Assembly (NCBI RefSeq): GCF_900095845.1
Contig: NZ_FMIX01000004.1
Span: 503,501 to 567,500, forward strand
DNA from: Streptococcus timonensis
Lineage (GTDB): Bacteria; Bacillota; Bacilli; Lactobacillales; Streptococcaceae
Direction: 5' to 3'
DNA: 64,000 nucleotides
Part shown: positions 17,052-25,461 of the stretch, piece by piece
Position numbering within the stretch: the first letter of the stretch is position 1
How the letters are laid out: every line of letters starts with the position of its first letter
Program-made: the position numbers and the translations under genes
The notes under the pieces: model-generated
Database searches by the model: none
The model's input: the letters and a program-made list of their open reading frames with translations, nothing else
What the model was told of the DNA's origin: nothing

Positions 17052-17448
17052 CAGTTTTTTTCTTCTCCATTCTCTTTTGGAGCGGTTTTCCTACCTCAAT
17101 GTTATTTTTATAAATTTTGATTAGATTTCCCATCTCATCATATTCATAAGCAAAATCCATTACTTTATTATCATTACTATATTTCTCAAATTTAATTAAT
17201 TTTCCATCTTTATAAAACCCAGTATAATAAGACATAGTCTCTTTGCTTTTTCGGATATTATCTACCTTATCTAAATTGATTTCATCATACAATTTTGCAG
17301 GATGGTTATACTTAGGAAAAGTCATTCCTAAATAGTATCTAACAGTCAAATCATTATATTGAGTATTTTTTGTAAGTTGTTGTGACATTTTTAAAGCTCC
17401 TGTCAAAAGCAAAATAGTTCCAATCAATCCAATCAGTAACTTTTTCAT
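17041..17448 (-). CDS. Small exported protein ahead of SUKH gene
   Basis: A 135-residue protein with an N-terminal membrane or signal segment (LLIGLIGTILLLTGALKM). The rest contains YYTGFYKDGKLIKFEKYSND and FAYEYDEMGNLIKIYKN, which resemble YD/MORN-like strands; ends EKKKTGAC. Family not recognised. It overlaps the SUKH gene and ends at the edge of the segment that looks foreign (17,460-18,730). It could be a toxin-side accessory or second immunity factor; function unknown. Confidence 0.6.
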   Translation of the reverse strand: MKKLLIGLIGTILLLTGALKMSQQLTKNTQYNDLTVRYYLGMTFPKYNHPAKLYDEINLDKVDNIRKSKETMSYYTGFYKDGKLIKFEKYSNDNKVMDFAYEYDEMGNLIKIYKNNIEVGKPLQKRMEKKKTGAC

Positions 17449-17629
17449 TTTACTTGCTCCGATTTTAAACCGTATTTTACAAAAATATACTCTATAGTGT
17501 TTAAATCTTTATTAAATCAACGTTTCTAAAGGGGATATAGCTGTAAAATATTAGATATATACCGTATTGTTAAACCAAGACGGTACCAAAAATTAAGGTT
17601 TCGGAGCTTATAAACTTAAGAAAGTTGTC

Positions 17630-17983
17630 TCAAGTATTTGGCCTTTTTATATTGTCTTTTTGTAACAAAGTGACGTAGTCACTTTTAGTGTGGAATAGGT
17701 GAGATAAAAAAACAGTGTTTCGTTTTTGGTCAATGAAGTAAAGCAAAACATATTGATCTATAATTTTTCCTCGTGAGGGATACTTGCTGTTAATCTTTAC
17801 TCCGATTTTCTCATCAGCGTCAAAGCCTGCTTCAGGAAAAATCTCTAAACTTTTTAAGCTGTCTAAAATTTTAGCCACAGTATTTTTGGCGGATTGAGGG
17901 GATAGAAGTACCGTAGCTATATAGTCGTGTATATTGTCGATAGCTTCCTCGACCTCTTTTGAAGCAATCACTTTATAAGCCAT
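17630..17983 (-). CDS. ParE/RelE-family toxin
   Basis: A 117-residue protein, MAYKVIASKEVEEAIDNIHD at the start, then SAKNTVAKILDSLKSLEIFP, YPSRGKIIDQYVLLYFIDQ and a closing TVFLSHLFHTKSDY strand. This is the RelE/ParE toxin layout (two N-terminal helices, then a sheet with Arg/Lys). RelE members cut mRNA on the ribosome; ParE members act on gyrase; the sequence does not tell which. It overlaps the antitoxin by 11 bases. Confidence 0.85.
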   Translation of the reverse strand: MAYKVIASKEVEEAIDNIHDYIATVLLSPQSAKNTVAKILDSLKSLEIFPEAGFDADEKIGVKINSKYPSRGKIIDQYVLLYFIDQKRNTVFLSHLFHTKSDYVTLLQKDNIKRPNT

Positions 17984-18257
17984 AACGTACCCTCATATCG
18001 TCTAGGGCAGTTCCTTCGCCTGCCTCGTATTCTCTCAAGGCACGCTCAGATTGGGCTTGTAATTCTTCAATCAACTGTTCTCTATGTAGATCTTCGGCCG
18101 TCTTAATAGGCAAATCTTGCTCCAGGACTATTTGCTCCACAAATAAAGAAATAGCATCTGTCATTGTCATTCCCTTTTCCTTGATAATTTTTCGAGCTTG
18201 TTCCATAGTGGCTTCATTCAGTTTAAAATTGTATTGTTTCGATAAAGTTATAGCCAT
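17973..18257 (-). CDS. RelB/DinJ-family antitoxin
   Basis: A 94-residue protein, MAITLSKQYNFKLNEATMEQ then ARKIIKEKGMTMTDAISLFV, the ribbon-helix-helix DNA-binding part, and an acidic C-terminal part that would hold the toxin. It is the first gene of the pair, with GGAGATATATC ahead of its ATG. Both its promoter and an operator-like palindrome lie directly upstream, so autorepression is likely. Confidence 0.85.
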   Translation of the reverse strand: MAITLSKQYNFKLNEATMEQARKIIKEKGMTMTDAISLFVEQIVLEQDLPIKTAEDLHREQLIEELQAQSERALREYEAGEGTALDDMRVRYGL

Positions 18258-18269
18258 GATATATCTCCA

Positions 18270-18317
18270 ATCTATATGTTATAGATTGATTATATACTAG
18301 ATATAGATTCTAATCAA
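18270..18317 (-). promoter_or_regulatory. Promoter and operator of the RelB/ParE pair
   Basis: On the minus strand TTGATT (18,317-18,312), a 17-base spacer and TATAAT (18,294-18,289) form a near-perfect sigma-70/sigma-A promoter. A perfect 7-3-7 palindrome, ATCTATA-TGT-TATAGAT (18,270-18,286), covers the start of transcription and fits a RelB operator. A related half site (ATCTATATC) lies in the spacer. Confidence 0.75.
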
Positions 18318-18454
18318 GAAAAAAAGTTCTGTTTGATGACAGAACTAAGTTGTTTCAATAGAAGAAGTAGTGCTTTAGTTGACTGAAGTACTGAGCGGTC
18401 AAGAAAGCGTAATACAGAACATGCAAGCAGACAACCAAAAAGTGTTTTTCTCAT
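18314..18454 (-). CDS. Small 46-residue protein of streptococcal look
   Basis: Frame starts MRKTLFGCLLACSVLRFLDR and ends KQNFFS. Its ATG overlaps the stop of the fragment upstream (ATGA). Not recognised. Leu-rich, could insert in a membrane. Confidence 0.4.
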   Translation of the reverse strand: MRKTLFGCLLACSVLRFLDRSVLQSTKALLLLLKQLSSVIKQNFFS

Positions 18455-18715
18455 AGCGTTACCTCATCACTAAATATATACCACAACTTATTTTTTAGCT
18501 GCGATTTCCTCGACGGTCTTCTTTTGAAAAATTCGATTTTTTCAATCGGAGTCATTTTGCGATATGTTTTGATAAAACCACGATAAATCAGATACCTTTT
18601 ATCAGGATCAAGTAAGTCATTAAAGAGGTTAATAACTCCAGTTTTAAAGGTATCAATATCCTCAATAACAAGAAGAATATAAAGCGATTTTTTGTATTAA
18701 TGGATGTTATAGTTA
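18452..18715 (-). pseudogene. 5'-truncated fragment of a non-Rhs gene
   Basis: About 87 codons open without a start: VIEDIDTFKTGVINLFNDLL, DPDKRYLIYRGFIKTYRKMT, KIEFFKRRPSRKSQ, ending FSDEVTL. It meets Rhs core sequence abruptly at about 18,730. The lack of any Rhs or immunity likeness and its link to the toxin-antitoxin pair mark it as part of a foreign segment. Confidence 0.5.
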
Positions 18716-18732
18716 TCCTTGAGATGAATTTT

Positions 18733-19190
18733 TTATAAGGACCTCTTGGGATGTGAGTTCTTATAAACCCGCTCATCTTTTTTCAGACGGACCCAGGAGG
18801 TGTATTCGCCGTACCACAAGAGGTTGCCGTCCTTATCGGTCATTTCTCTTGGAATGCCGATTTGGTCGTAGTGGAAGTAGTGGGTTTGTTGGTGGCTTTC
18901 GCCGTCTTCGTTGGTCCGGTTGTGTACCTGTGCTAAAGGATCGTAGGAATCCGGGTCGGTATAGATATAGGTATATCTGCCGTCCGGGTGGATTTCTTGC
19001 AGCAAATGGCTGCCGTCCTAAACGAATCCAGTTTTCTCTTCGAGGTTGTCTGAAGCTTCTCCGTCTTTCAGACGACCTTGCCTATCCTTTTGCCCAAGGC
19101 ATCGTAGGTGTACGCCAAAGTTTCTTTCGTACCGTCTTTCTTGAAGATTTTGGCTTTAACCAATTTGTTGAGGCTCGTCTCAATCTACAG
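18733..19190 (-). pseudogene. Rhs core remnant (long)
   Basis: Reads [56 protein letters not shown] and [18 protein letters not shown], then a frameshift. The 5' part (19,030-19,190) has an earlier core block, ETLAYTYDALGKRIGKVV, and a DUS-like TTTCAGACGACCTT. Confidence 0.75.
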
Positions 19191-19428
19191 CTTGCTTATT
19201 ATTAATAATAGATTTTTTAGCTATATGTATTAGATCTTTATAATTTTCCATAAAAGGTTCTTCTAATGTGGATTCTAATAAGCATTCTAAGTCATATATT
19301 ATTTTTTGCTCAGCTTCATCAATAATTTCATTATTTTCAACGAACTTAACAAGCCATTCAAAAAAAACTAATACTTCATATTTGTTTAATTTTATAATAT
19401 AGTCGTTAGACTCTTTTTTAATTTCCAT
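19180..19428 (-). CDS. Unrecognised small immunity-type protein
   Basis: An 82-residue acidic helical protein: MEIKKESNDYIIKLNKYEVL, FFEWLVKFVENNEIIDEAEQ, EEPFMENYKDLIHIAKKS. Its short N-terminal strand followed by helices resembles small immunity proteins, but no family is named. Its ATG has ATTATGG around it and GAGGAGC upstream. The 3' end runs ACTTGC-like into core sequence. Confidence 0.55.
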   Translation of the reverse strand: MEIKKESNDYIIKLNKYEVLVFFEWLVKFVENNEIIDEAEQKIIYDLECLLESTLEEPFMENYKDLIHIAKKSIINNKQAVD

Positions 19429-19497
19429 AATATTATAATGCTCCTCGAGAAACTACATTTTGTAAATGACTGGTAATGAGATTGTTAAAGAACCAAT

Positions 19498-19541
19498 ATT
19501 TCAGACGACCTTAAAGAGGATAGTGAGGTCGTCTGAAAAAC
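19498..19541 (-). terminator. Inverted DUS pair acting as a terminator
   Basis: TTCAGACGACCT (19,500-19,511) and AGGTCGTCTGAA (19,526-19,537) form a perfect 12-base stem with a 14-base loop and a run of A/T on each side. Paired uptake sequences serve as terminators in Neisseria. The upstream element TAATGAGATTGTTAAAGAAC adjoins it (19,474). Confidence 0.8.
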
Positions 19542-19547
19542 AGGAAC

Positions 19548-19612
19548 CGTGTGCGTGCGTACCGCGAAGACTTTACGTCGGGATTGGAGGTTTCATGCGG
19601 GCTACGGCTGTC
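19548..19612 (-). repeat. Cassette junction repeat, copy 7
   Basis: Close to consensus (CCTACGTC-like ACTTTACGTCGGGATTGGAG, GCGGGCTACGGCTG). Directly beside the DUS terminator, with no core piece between. Confidence 0.8.
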
Positions 19613-19670
19613 TGAATTTTTATCTTACAGGATATTGCCGTTGGGTCGGCTGATATTACATGTCAAATAA

Positions 19671-19964
19671 TCATATTCTTGAATATAGAACCGTGTATTG
19701 ATCTCCTAACTCCAACTTGAGTTTATTAAATAATTTTTCACCTTCGTATTTAAAAATATTTTCTTTCTCTATATTTTCAAATCTAGAGTTCAGAGGTTCA
19801 TCTATATTTAAGGTTTTATCATATTTATGTGCCCACTCCAACAATTCTTCAGCAAGAGACTTTGATATTAGTAAAGAATATGGATCTATATTTCCAAAAT
19901 TATCATCCTCCATACCCCATATGGGGAAACAGCCATAGTCAGGCATCAATTTAATTTTTTTCAT
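19671..19964 (-). CDS. Small immunity-type protein (PDYGCFPIW motif)
   Basis: A 97-residue protein: MKKIKLMPDYGCFPIWGMED, DNFGNIDPYSLLISKSLAEE and a C-terminal GDQYTVLYSRI strand. The start block M-PDYGC-P-W and NIDP..L..S are ones I recall from small proteins near toxin genes in many bacteria, without a named family. It follows a toxin tail ending at 19,975. Confidence 0.6.
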   Translation of the reverse strand: MKKIKLMPDYGCFPIWGMEDDNFGNIDPYSLLISKSLAEELLEWAHKYDKTLNIDEPLNSRFENIEKENIFKYEGEKLFNKLKLELGDQYTVLYSRI

Positions 19965-19974
19965 TTTATCGTCC

Positions 19975-20040
19975 TATCTTATTACTCCACCTGCCGAATT
20001 TGCACCGACTATAACCCCATTACTTCCAGTAGTAACCGCT
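19975..20040 (-). pseudogene. Toxin tail
   Basis: About 20 codons: AVTTGSNGVIVGANSAGGVI-R, stop just before the immunity gene. No start or core. Gly-rich, as in many tip domains. Confidence 0.45.
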
Positions 20041-20604
20041 CTACGGCTTGCTTTGAAATCTATTTTTGAACGTAAGAAATTTATCATATGAATTTAGTTG
20101 TTCAGCAGAATAATTTTCCATAATTTCAGCATTATCACTATCTGCAATAGAAACAAAAAATATGACATTTTTTGTTTTTTCCTTATCTACACTTGCTATC
20201 GCTTTTTTAAATCCTTCTATAATTGAATCATATACTTCCGCCTGATATTGCTCAAAATTATCTTCTGATATTAATGTATTTGCATCATTAAGAATATTTT
20301 GAATCTCATTATTGAATATACTATCTATTTTCTCAGGAACCTCTCCAAGTCCTATTGCAAATTGAGGGTAATACCATTTAATAAAAGGCTGATCTTCTTT
20401 TGGGTAGTTTACTTTTTCTATTTCGTAGTGAGAAATAGTGTTAGCAGCCCAACCCAGATATGAACAATAGTCATCAATATATAATGTATAGGCAAAAACT
20501 TCATTAGAATTATATCTTTCTAATACAAATTTAAATGTCTCTGTAACTCCTTTAGATACATTCTGGATTAAATCTTGAATTATATAATTACTTAAAATAC
20601 TCAT
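20041..20604 (-). CDS. DUF4303 immunity protein
   Basis: About 187 residues from the ATG at 20,604 (MSILSNYIIQDLIQNVSKGV); a frame to 20,637 starts further up but TTTTCCTTTT before it is no ribosome site. FAYTLYIDDYCSYLGWAANT near residue 38 and VIFFVSIADSDNAEIMENYSAEQLNSYD near 150-178 fit DUF4303 (Y.LYtDdy....ANt..; fvsI.DSd....ys...lN). Soluble. No toxin tip remains upstream except a possible tail at 20,642. Confidence 0.75.
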   Translation of the reverse strand: MSILSNYIIQDLIQNVSKGVTETFKFVLERYNSNEVFAYTLYIDDYCSYLGWAANTISHYEIEKVNYPKEDQPFIKWYYPQFAIGLGEVPEKIDSIFNNEIQNILNDANTLISEDNFEQYQAEVYDSIIEGFKKAIASVDKEKTKNVIFFVSIADSDNAEIMENYSAEQLNSYDKFLTFKNRFQSKP

Positions 20605-20641
20605 TTTTATTTTCCTTTTATAAATTTTTGTTATCAATCAG

Positions 20642-20750
20642 TTTCTATGCACATTTACTACGTGATCCGTATTTTCAAAAACCTAACCACCAATTCTAGT
20701 TAATTGCTTGCTCATATATCTATCTGCTTGAGCTTTATTATACATAATTT
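20642..20750 (-). pseudogene. Possible toxin tail
   Basis: Frame reads MYNKAQADRYMSKQLTRIGG, a stop, then VFENTDHVVNVHRN. It lies where the toxin of the DUF4303 gene should end. Too short to class. Confidence 0.35.
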
Positions 20751-21100
20751 CCTATCTTTTTTCTTAAAAATAAAAATATTTTAATCCAAAAGGGTGTTGT
20801 TAATCCCCAAATTCCTCCGAATATCAATCCTTCAAGGAGCATAAAACTCTCACTTTCGATTTGTATAGCTAATCCCAGCAGCATCCCAATTAACATTTGA
20901 ATTATGGATAGATATTTAATATTTTTTCTTTCTAATTCCAAATGAAATAAAATAACTAGAAAGAAAGAGATAATCGGAAACACAATCAACTTAACTATCG
21001 TGTTATCCCCATAATAAGCCATCCATAACCAAATGAAAAACCAAGAAATTAAAATACTTATCCAATACTTTTGAATAAATTCTTTGACTTTAATTAACAT
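20738..21100 (-). CDS. Integral membrane immunity-type protein
   Basis: About 120 residues from the ATG at 21,100, which has AGGAGG six bases upstream; the longer frame to 21,157 is less likely. Four hydrophobic segments: WISILISWFFIWLWMAYYG, LIVFPIISFFLVILF, IIQMLIGMLLGLAIQI and LEGLIFGGIWGLTTPFWIKI. A four-helix membrane protein in an immunity slot suggests a partner toxin that attacks the inner membrane. Family not recognised. Confidence 0.65.
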   Translation of the reverse strand: MLIKVKEFIQKYWISILISWFFIWLWMAYYGDNTIVKLIVFPIISFFLVILFHLELERKNIKYLSIIQMLIGMLLGLAIQIESESFMLLEGLIFGGIWGLTTPFWIKIFLFLRKKIGNYV

Positions 21101-21149
21101 GGAAGTCCTCCTTTGGTTATGATGTTTACAGTATATTCTTGAGATATAT

Positions 21150-21842
21150 TTATTCATATAAAGTTAAATTCTTTTCTGTGCTTTTATATATATCTGTATA
21201 GAAATAAATTCTATTATCATTTATCTCTTTCAGATAAACCAAGTCTTCGATACCTCCAATATACTCAATTGATAAATCATCTAAATTTAATATTGCAAGC
21301 CTAAATCCAACAACCCAAAATCGTCTAATGAAAACAGGAATATATATTTTCCTATTGAAATACAACAAAGGCCCTCCAAAACCCTGTTCTTGAATAATAA
21401 CTTGACCGTTAATGGACAGACTTCCAACTAGGGGAGAACCTTGATTAACTTCCATCAAATCAAGGTAACTAACTTCCCATTTGTCAAAAAAATTTTTTTC
21501 TTGAAAGTCTAAAGGAGTTTCATTCGAAATTTTTAACTTAGACATTTTTATTTTTTTTCTTGTCAAAGAATTGAAATCTTCTTCTAATTCTACAAGGAGT
21601 TTACCAACTTCATTATTAAATGGCCAAGAATCAATTACTATCCGAGACAATAAAAATTCTTTTCCTTTTTTTTGTTGAAAAATACTTTCTGAATTTAGAT
21701 AATTAATCATGTCATATAGTTCATTTTTTATAGAAATCAATTGCTGTTTATTTGTATAACTATATTCATCACAATTATTAATCATTTTATCAATTTCGAC
21801 TAAAACAATATTAATCTTTTTTATAAATTGCTCCTGATTCAT
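21150..21842 (-). CDS. Unrecognised immunity-type protein
   Basis: A 230-residue protein. The first half is helical (MNQEQFIKKINIVLVEIDKM, then IKNELYDMINYLNS); the second half is beta-rich with SPLVGSLSINGQVIIQEQGF, FGGPLLYFNRKIYIPVFIRRFW and VYLKEINDNRIYFYTD, which might form a propeller-like or sandwich sheet. Its ATG overlaps the stop of the toxin tail (ATGA, 21,842-21,839), so coupling is preserved. Confidence 0.7.
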   Translation of the reverse strand: MNQEQFIKKINIVLVEIDKMINNCDEYSYTNKQQLISIKNELYDMINYLNSESIFQQKKGKEFLLSRIVIDSWPFNNEVGKLLVELEEDFNSLTRKKIKMSKLKISNETPLDFQEKNFFDKWEVSYLDLMEVNQGSPLVGSLSINGQVIIQEQGFGGPLLYFNRKIYIPVFIRRFWVVGFRLAILNLDDLSIEYIGGIEDLVYLKEINDNRIYFYTDIYKSTEKNLTLYE

Positions 21843-21960
21843 TGTCTTATTAACCTTTCCAAGTCATTCATATATTTTTGTGTTTGTCCACCAGGAAACC
21901 CCAAACCTTGAGGTGCAGCTTTACTTTCAATAACAGTTGTTCCTAATAGCCATCGCGGCA
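21839..21960 (-). pseudogene. Toxin tail
   Basis: Frame reads GTTVIESKAAPQGLGFPGGQ, TQKYMNDLERLIRQ, stop TGA overlapping the immunity ATG. The block VIESKA...GGQTQ may be part of a nuclease fold (E-x-K). No start, no core. Confidence 0.5.
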
Positions 21961-22064
21961 GAAGCCGTGTAAATCGGGTTATTAACGAATATGATTACTT
22001 ACGCCGTCTAACAAGTTTTTCAGATGGCCTGGTAAGCCATTGAAAGAAGAAACTGGGGCCGTAC

Positions 22065-22105
22065 CTTGAGGCACGCACCCTACATGCGGGCTACAGTTTG
22101 CTACA
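22065..22105 (-). repeat. Cassette junction repeat, copy 8 (diverged)
   Basis: Short form: GAGGCACGCACCCTACATGC, GGGCTACAGTTTGCTAC. The core part next to it (21,965-22,060) is too changed to read. Confidence 0.6.
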
Positions 22106-22133
22106 CTTGCTCTTCTAAAAGTTTACACTACGA

Positions 22134-23039
22134 TTATTTAGTAAAACCAATTTCTTTTATTAACCTATCGACTAAATTATTTAAATTAATTCCTTTTGGT
22201 ACTTCAATTTTAACATTATCACAAAATTTGAATAATAATTCCAAGAGGTATTCCTTATTATTTATATTAGGGATATATGGCATTATTTGTATACTCTCCT
22301 TTACAAAGGTACCAAAAAGAAATTTTTTACTCTTCTTTAATATAATCGGATTTAATAAATCTCCATTTCTATTAAATATTTCATAAGCATTTTGTTTGAC
22401 ATCGTCTGGTTCTAAATATAATTCAGCATCTTTGATATCGGCAAATAGACTAACGTCTCCACTATCAATTACAATAATTGGTATAATATTTCTATTATCG
22501 TTAATAATATATTCATGAGAATCTATTAATCTATCCACCCAAAAACTTGTCATAGTAACTATCTCTTCAAGATTAATACCATCATCAATATCACTAATTC
22601 CAATAGTGTAGATTAAAGCGGAGGGGTCTTTGATTACGCTTGCTTCAAAATCATCTGGAACAGGCGAAGCTTGAAATGATTTTATAAAGTCTTGAATTTT
22701 ATCTTGATCTTTCATAATCACTATAGATACTGTTGAAGGGCCGCAGTCATATAAAGTATCTTCAAAAAAAAATTCATCAATTGGTTTTAAAAATTCAACT
22801 ATTCCTATGCGATCAGGAATAAATCCCAATAAAAATCCTAATATTCCTTTTTTAAAATTACCATTCCATACTAAATTAACTTTAGTATTTTCTTTTAGCT
22901 TTCTAAAAAAATCTAAATCTTGACCACTTGTACCAAGAAAACAACGATAACAAGAAGAATTATTTACTATGTTCAGAAGAGTTTTCAAATTGTTTTGTGT
23001 CTCTTTTTCACTGCTCTCTCTTTTAATCTTTGTATACAT
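22134..23039 (-). CDS. Unrecognised large immunity-type protein
   Basis: A 301-residue soluble protein starting MYTKIKRESSEKETQNNLKT. Acidic stretches (SPVPDDFEASVIKDPSALIY, GISDIDDGINLEEI, FADIKDAELYLEPDD). No family recognised. It is 21 bases downstream of the toxin tip at 23,061, so this pair is still adjacent, but the toxin frame carries a stop. One of the longest immunity genes in the array. Confidence 0.65.
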   Translation of the reverse strand: MYTKIKRESSEKETQNNLKTLLNIVNNSSCYRCFLGTSGQDLDFFRKLKENTKVNLVWNGNFKKGILGFLLGFIPDRIGIVEFLKPIDEFFFEDTLYDCGPSTVSIVIMKDQDKIQDFIKSFQASPVPDDFEASVIKDPSALIYTIGISDIDDGINLEEIVTMTSFWVDRLIDSHEYIINDNRNIIPIIVIDSGDVSLFADIKDAELYLEPDDVKQNAYEIFNRNGDLLNPIILKKSKKFLFGTFVKESIQIMPYIPNINNKEYLLELLFKFCDNVKIEVPKGINLNNLVDRLIKEIGFTK

Positions 23040-23060
23040 AGTTCACCTTAATTTATATAT

Positions 23061-23580
23061 TTACCTTTTAATATTGAAATGTCCAGGGTCTCGTGTCCTC
23101 CACCATAATCGACCTGGAGGAAGTCTTTTATTGCGTATATACTGATTAAATTGACGCAATTTGGGATTTCCTATTTGGTTAACATATCTACCATTTCTAG
23201 CCGGAGAAGCTTCCCACGAAATAGAGTTATTAGTTCGAAACCCTCCTGATCTACTATAAGATGGTTTTCTCCTATACCAGTTTCTAAAAGGACCAAAAGC
23301 GTTTCGGCATTTACCTATGGCCAATTTACCTACCTTGCCTAATACAGGGCCTGCTATCGCACCAATACCGGCACAGAGTGCAACACTTTCATAATCAATG
23401 TCGTTCTAATCTTTACCATTAATCACATTAGAAGCGACTTGCATACCCGCATCAGTTGCCGCACCCGTGAGTGCGCCCACTCCCATTGCAATCAGAATTG
23501 GTACAAAAGCTATATTTCCACTTGGGTCTATCCAGTCTTGAGCATTCGGCGCAAACTGATAAACGTTAAAGCCTCCTTCC
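23061..23580 (-). pseudogene. Rhs tip with unclassified toxin, one nonsense codon
   Basis: Apart from one stop, a single frame runs [49 protein letters not shown], GAIAGPVLGKVGKLAIGKCR, then SWEASPARNGRYVNQIGNPK and ends WWRTRDPGHFNIKR. The pretoxin region in this type usually reads GKDWNDIDY, so TGG has become TAG (23,406-23,408). The final 60 residues are the toxin; I do not recognise it. From a GTG or ATG after the stop, a piece of 87 codons (to 23,324) remains open. Confidence 0.7.
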
Positions 23581-23850
23581 AAACCAATCGGGTCCGGATT
23601 AACAAACCGCCCCGCATCAGGTTCATAATACCTGAAGAAGTTGTAGTGCAGCCCCGTTTCACGGTCGGCATACTAGTTTTGCAGGCGAAAGGGTTGGTAA
23701 GCACTATCCGTTACTCGAGTTTCTTCTTTCAGACGACCCCAGCCGGTATAGTTGCCGAACCACAAGAGGTTGCCGACTTTATCGGTTATCTCTCTTAGGA
23801 TGCCGATTTGGTCGAAGTGGGAGTAGTGGGTTTGTTGGCCGCTTTCGCCT
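23581..23850 (-). pseudogene. Rhs core remnant
   Basis: Blocks [52 protein letters not shown], then a stop (CTAG) before [31 protein letters not shown]. Joined in frame after that to the tip at 23,580. Confidence 0.75.
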
Positions 23851-23851
23851 T

Positions 23852-23913
23852 CGTGCGTACCACACATGCCCTACGTCAGGATTGAAAGTTATATAATGAC
23901 TACTGCTTGTTAC
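23852..23913 (-). repeat. Cassette junction repeat, copy 9
   Basis: GTACCACACATGCCCTACGT, then ATGACTACTGCTTGTTAC. Joined to the core inside the GES-GQQTHY block, earlier than usual, so part of the core is deleted. Confidence 0.7.
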
Positions 23914-23938
23914 TAATAAAAATTATATTATTGATCAA

Positions 23939-24520
23939 TTAAGAATATTGCCAAAATCCAGCTATTACATCAATATTATCTTTCTTATCTTTTTCTTTAT
24001 AATATATATATAATTTTCCATAATCAAACGGGTAATTACCATTAAGAAGATTATCTGGGTAATAATCTTCGTCTATACTCATCAAGTACAAATATCCATC
24101 TTCTTCTAGATTTTTATAAAAATAATCTTCTTCTTGAATTAGTTGCAATTCTCCTCCTACTGTTACTAAACCTGATAAATCATTACTATTTACTTTCCTA
24201 TACGGTTCAAAATAAATCCTATTTAAGTTCATATTTGTAAATGAAGTAATTTTACTTTCCTCAGATTTTGGATGAGTAAAAACTTTTATTGCACAATTAG
24301 GATAAATATTATTATCAAGCATAATATCATGATTTTTAGGCAAGAAAATAGATAAGACAAAATTAGTTTTTAATGGATGTTCAAAACATCCATAAAACAT
24401 CATTTCTGAAATACAATCTTGTTTATCATCAAAATATTTAGGAATATTTCCTCCTATTCGATTAAGGCTAATCTCCTTAATCTCGTTCAAAATAACTTTT
24501 TCTTGAATAGCTTTAGTCAT
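23939..24520 (-). CDS. YwqG/DUF1963-like immunity protein
   Basis: About 193 residues from the ATG at 24,520 (MTKAIQEKVILNEIKEISLN). The frame to 24,568 starts inside the toxin tail in another frame and is not used; GAAAGGAATT lies before 24,520. RIGGNIPKYFDDKQ near 22-35, VLSIFLPKNHDI and a closing LYIYYKEKD strand resemble the YwqG/DUF1963 layout (G-G.P......, later ..L.iF). It sits 26 bases after a toxin tail. Confidence 0.55.
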   Translation of the reverse strand: MTKAIQEKVILNEIKEISLNRIGGNIPKYFDDKQDCISEMMFYGCFEHPLKTNFVLSIFLPKNHDIMLDNNIYPNCAIKVFTHPKSEESKITSFTNMNLNRIYFEPYRKVNSNDLSGLVTVGGELQLIQEEDYFYKNLEEDGYLYLMSIDEDYYPDNLLNGNYPFDYGKLYIYYKEKDKKDNIDVIAGFWQYS

Positions 24521-24545
24521 TTTTAATTCCTTTCTTGTATTAAAC

Positions 24546-24762
24546 TTATAAGTTGTTTTTACTAGCAAAATTTATTGCTAAAGCTCTTAAATTTGAAGCA
24601 AGTTTGGTTGCATAAGCACGAGCAGATGATTTTTCCCATCCTCTTCTTGACAAGCCTATATAGATTCCATATCTAGTTAAATTTGTATTTAACTCAATGT
24701 TATTCGTTGCCGATACTAGAAACCTTGGCTTATGTATTCGATTAACAAAATAATAAGTAGAT
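24546..24762 (-). pseudogene. Toxin tail
   Basis: About 72 codons open: YFVNRIHKPRFLVSATNNIE, LNTNLTRYGIYIGLSRRGWE and KSSARAYATKLASNLRALAI, stop at 24,546. The frame meets the immunity gene at 24,763 with no Rhs part. Rich in Arg/Lys; toxin class unknown. Confidence 0.55.
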
Positions 24763-25227
24763 TTAGGAATTATTTATTAACTTTTCGAGATATTCAATAC
24801 TTCTGAGTAAATAATGTTCACCTATTTGCTGTATCAAATTTGATGAGTCCCCAAATAATATTTTTTCTAAATACTTTTTTAGAATTATAAGCTCATCTTT
24901 TTTTAAGAGATTTAAAGCGTGAGTGATGTTTTCTGCGGTAGGTATATTTATAATAAATTCTTCTATATTTACTGGAATATCATCATTTCTAATGCCATTG
25001 CTGATGCTATCAATAATTTTAGGCATTAAATAATTTATTCCTTCTGGTGAAAAAAAGATGAATGGTACTAAATTATGTTCATCAATAATAATTTTCTCTA
25101 TTGGGGTATGTTCGTAATACTTAAATTCATCTTTAAATTCATCTATTTTATAGATGTTTTCTCGATAAAGGTTTTTGAACAATCCTTCTTTAGGGTAATC
25201 TCTGTAGGTAATTTTTAGGAAGGGCAT
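24763..25227 (-). CDS. Unrecognised immunity-type protein
   Basis: About 154 residues from the ATG at 25,227 (MPFLKITYRDYPKEGLFKNL), with GGAGG just upstream; an ATG four codons earlier is possible. Helical second half (ENITHALNLLKKDELIILKK). No family recognised. It directly follows a core scrap, so its toxin is lost; the fragment just after it (24,546-24,762) belongs to the next cassette. Confidence 0.6.
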   Translation of the reverse strand: MPFLKITYRDYPKEGLFKNLYRENIYKIDEFKDEFKYYEHTPIEKIIIDEHNLVPFIFFSPEGINYLMPKIIDSISNGIRNDDIPVNIEEFIINIPTAENITHALNLLKKDELIILKKYLEKILFGDSSNLIQQIGEHYLLRSIEYLEKLINNS

Positions 25228-25269
25228 ATTTACCTCCATTATCTTAGATACTTTTACATTTATAATGAT

Positions 25270-25425
25270 TTTTCCATGCGGTGTATTCGCCGAACTACAA
25301 GAGTATGCCGTCTTTATTGGTTAAATCTTGAGATACCGATTTGGTTGCAGTGGAAGTAGTGGGTTTGTTGGTCGCTTTCTCCGTCTTTGTTGGTCCAGTT
25401 ATGTACCTGTGCCAAGGGTTCGGAA
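25270..25425 (-). pseudogene. Rhs core scrap
   Basis: About 155 bases: [23 protein letters not shown], then frame loss and GVFG. Edges are abrupt; the toxin and the NQDPIGL part are gone. Confidence 0.6.
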
Positions 25426-25457
25426 GAACTGGAGGTTTTGCTCGGGTTACGGCTTGC
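25424..25457 (-). repeat. Cassette junction repeat, copy 10 (partial)
   Basis: Only the right half: ACTGGAGGTTTTGCTCGGGT, TACGGCTTGCTATT. The CGTACCGCAC half is deleted. Confidence 0.6.
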
Positions 25458-25461
25458 TATT

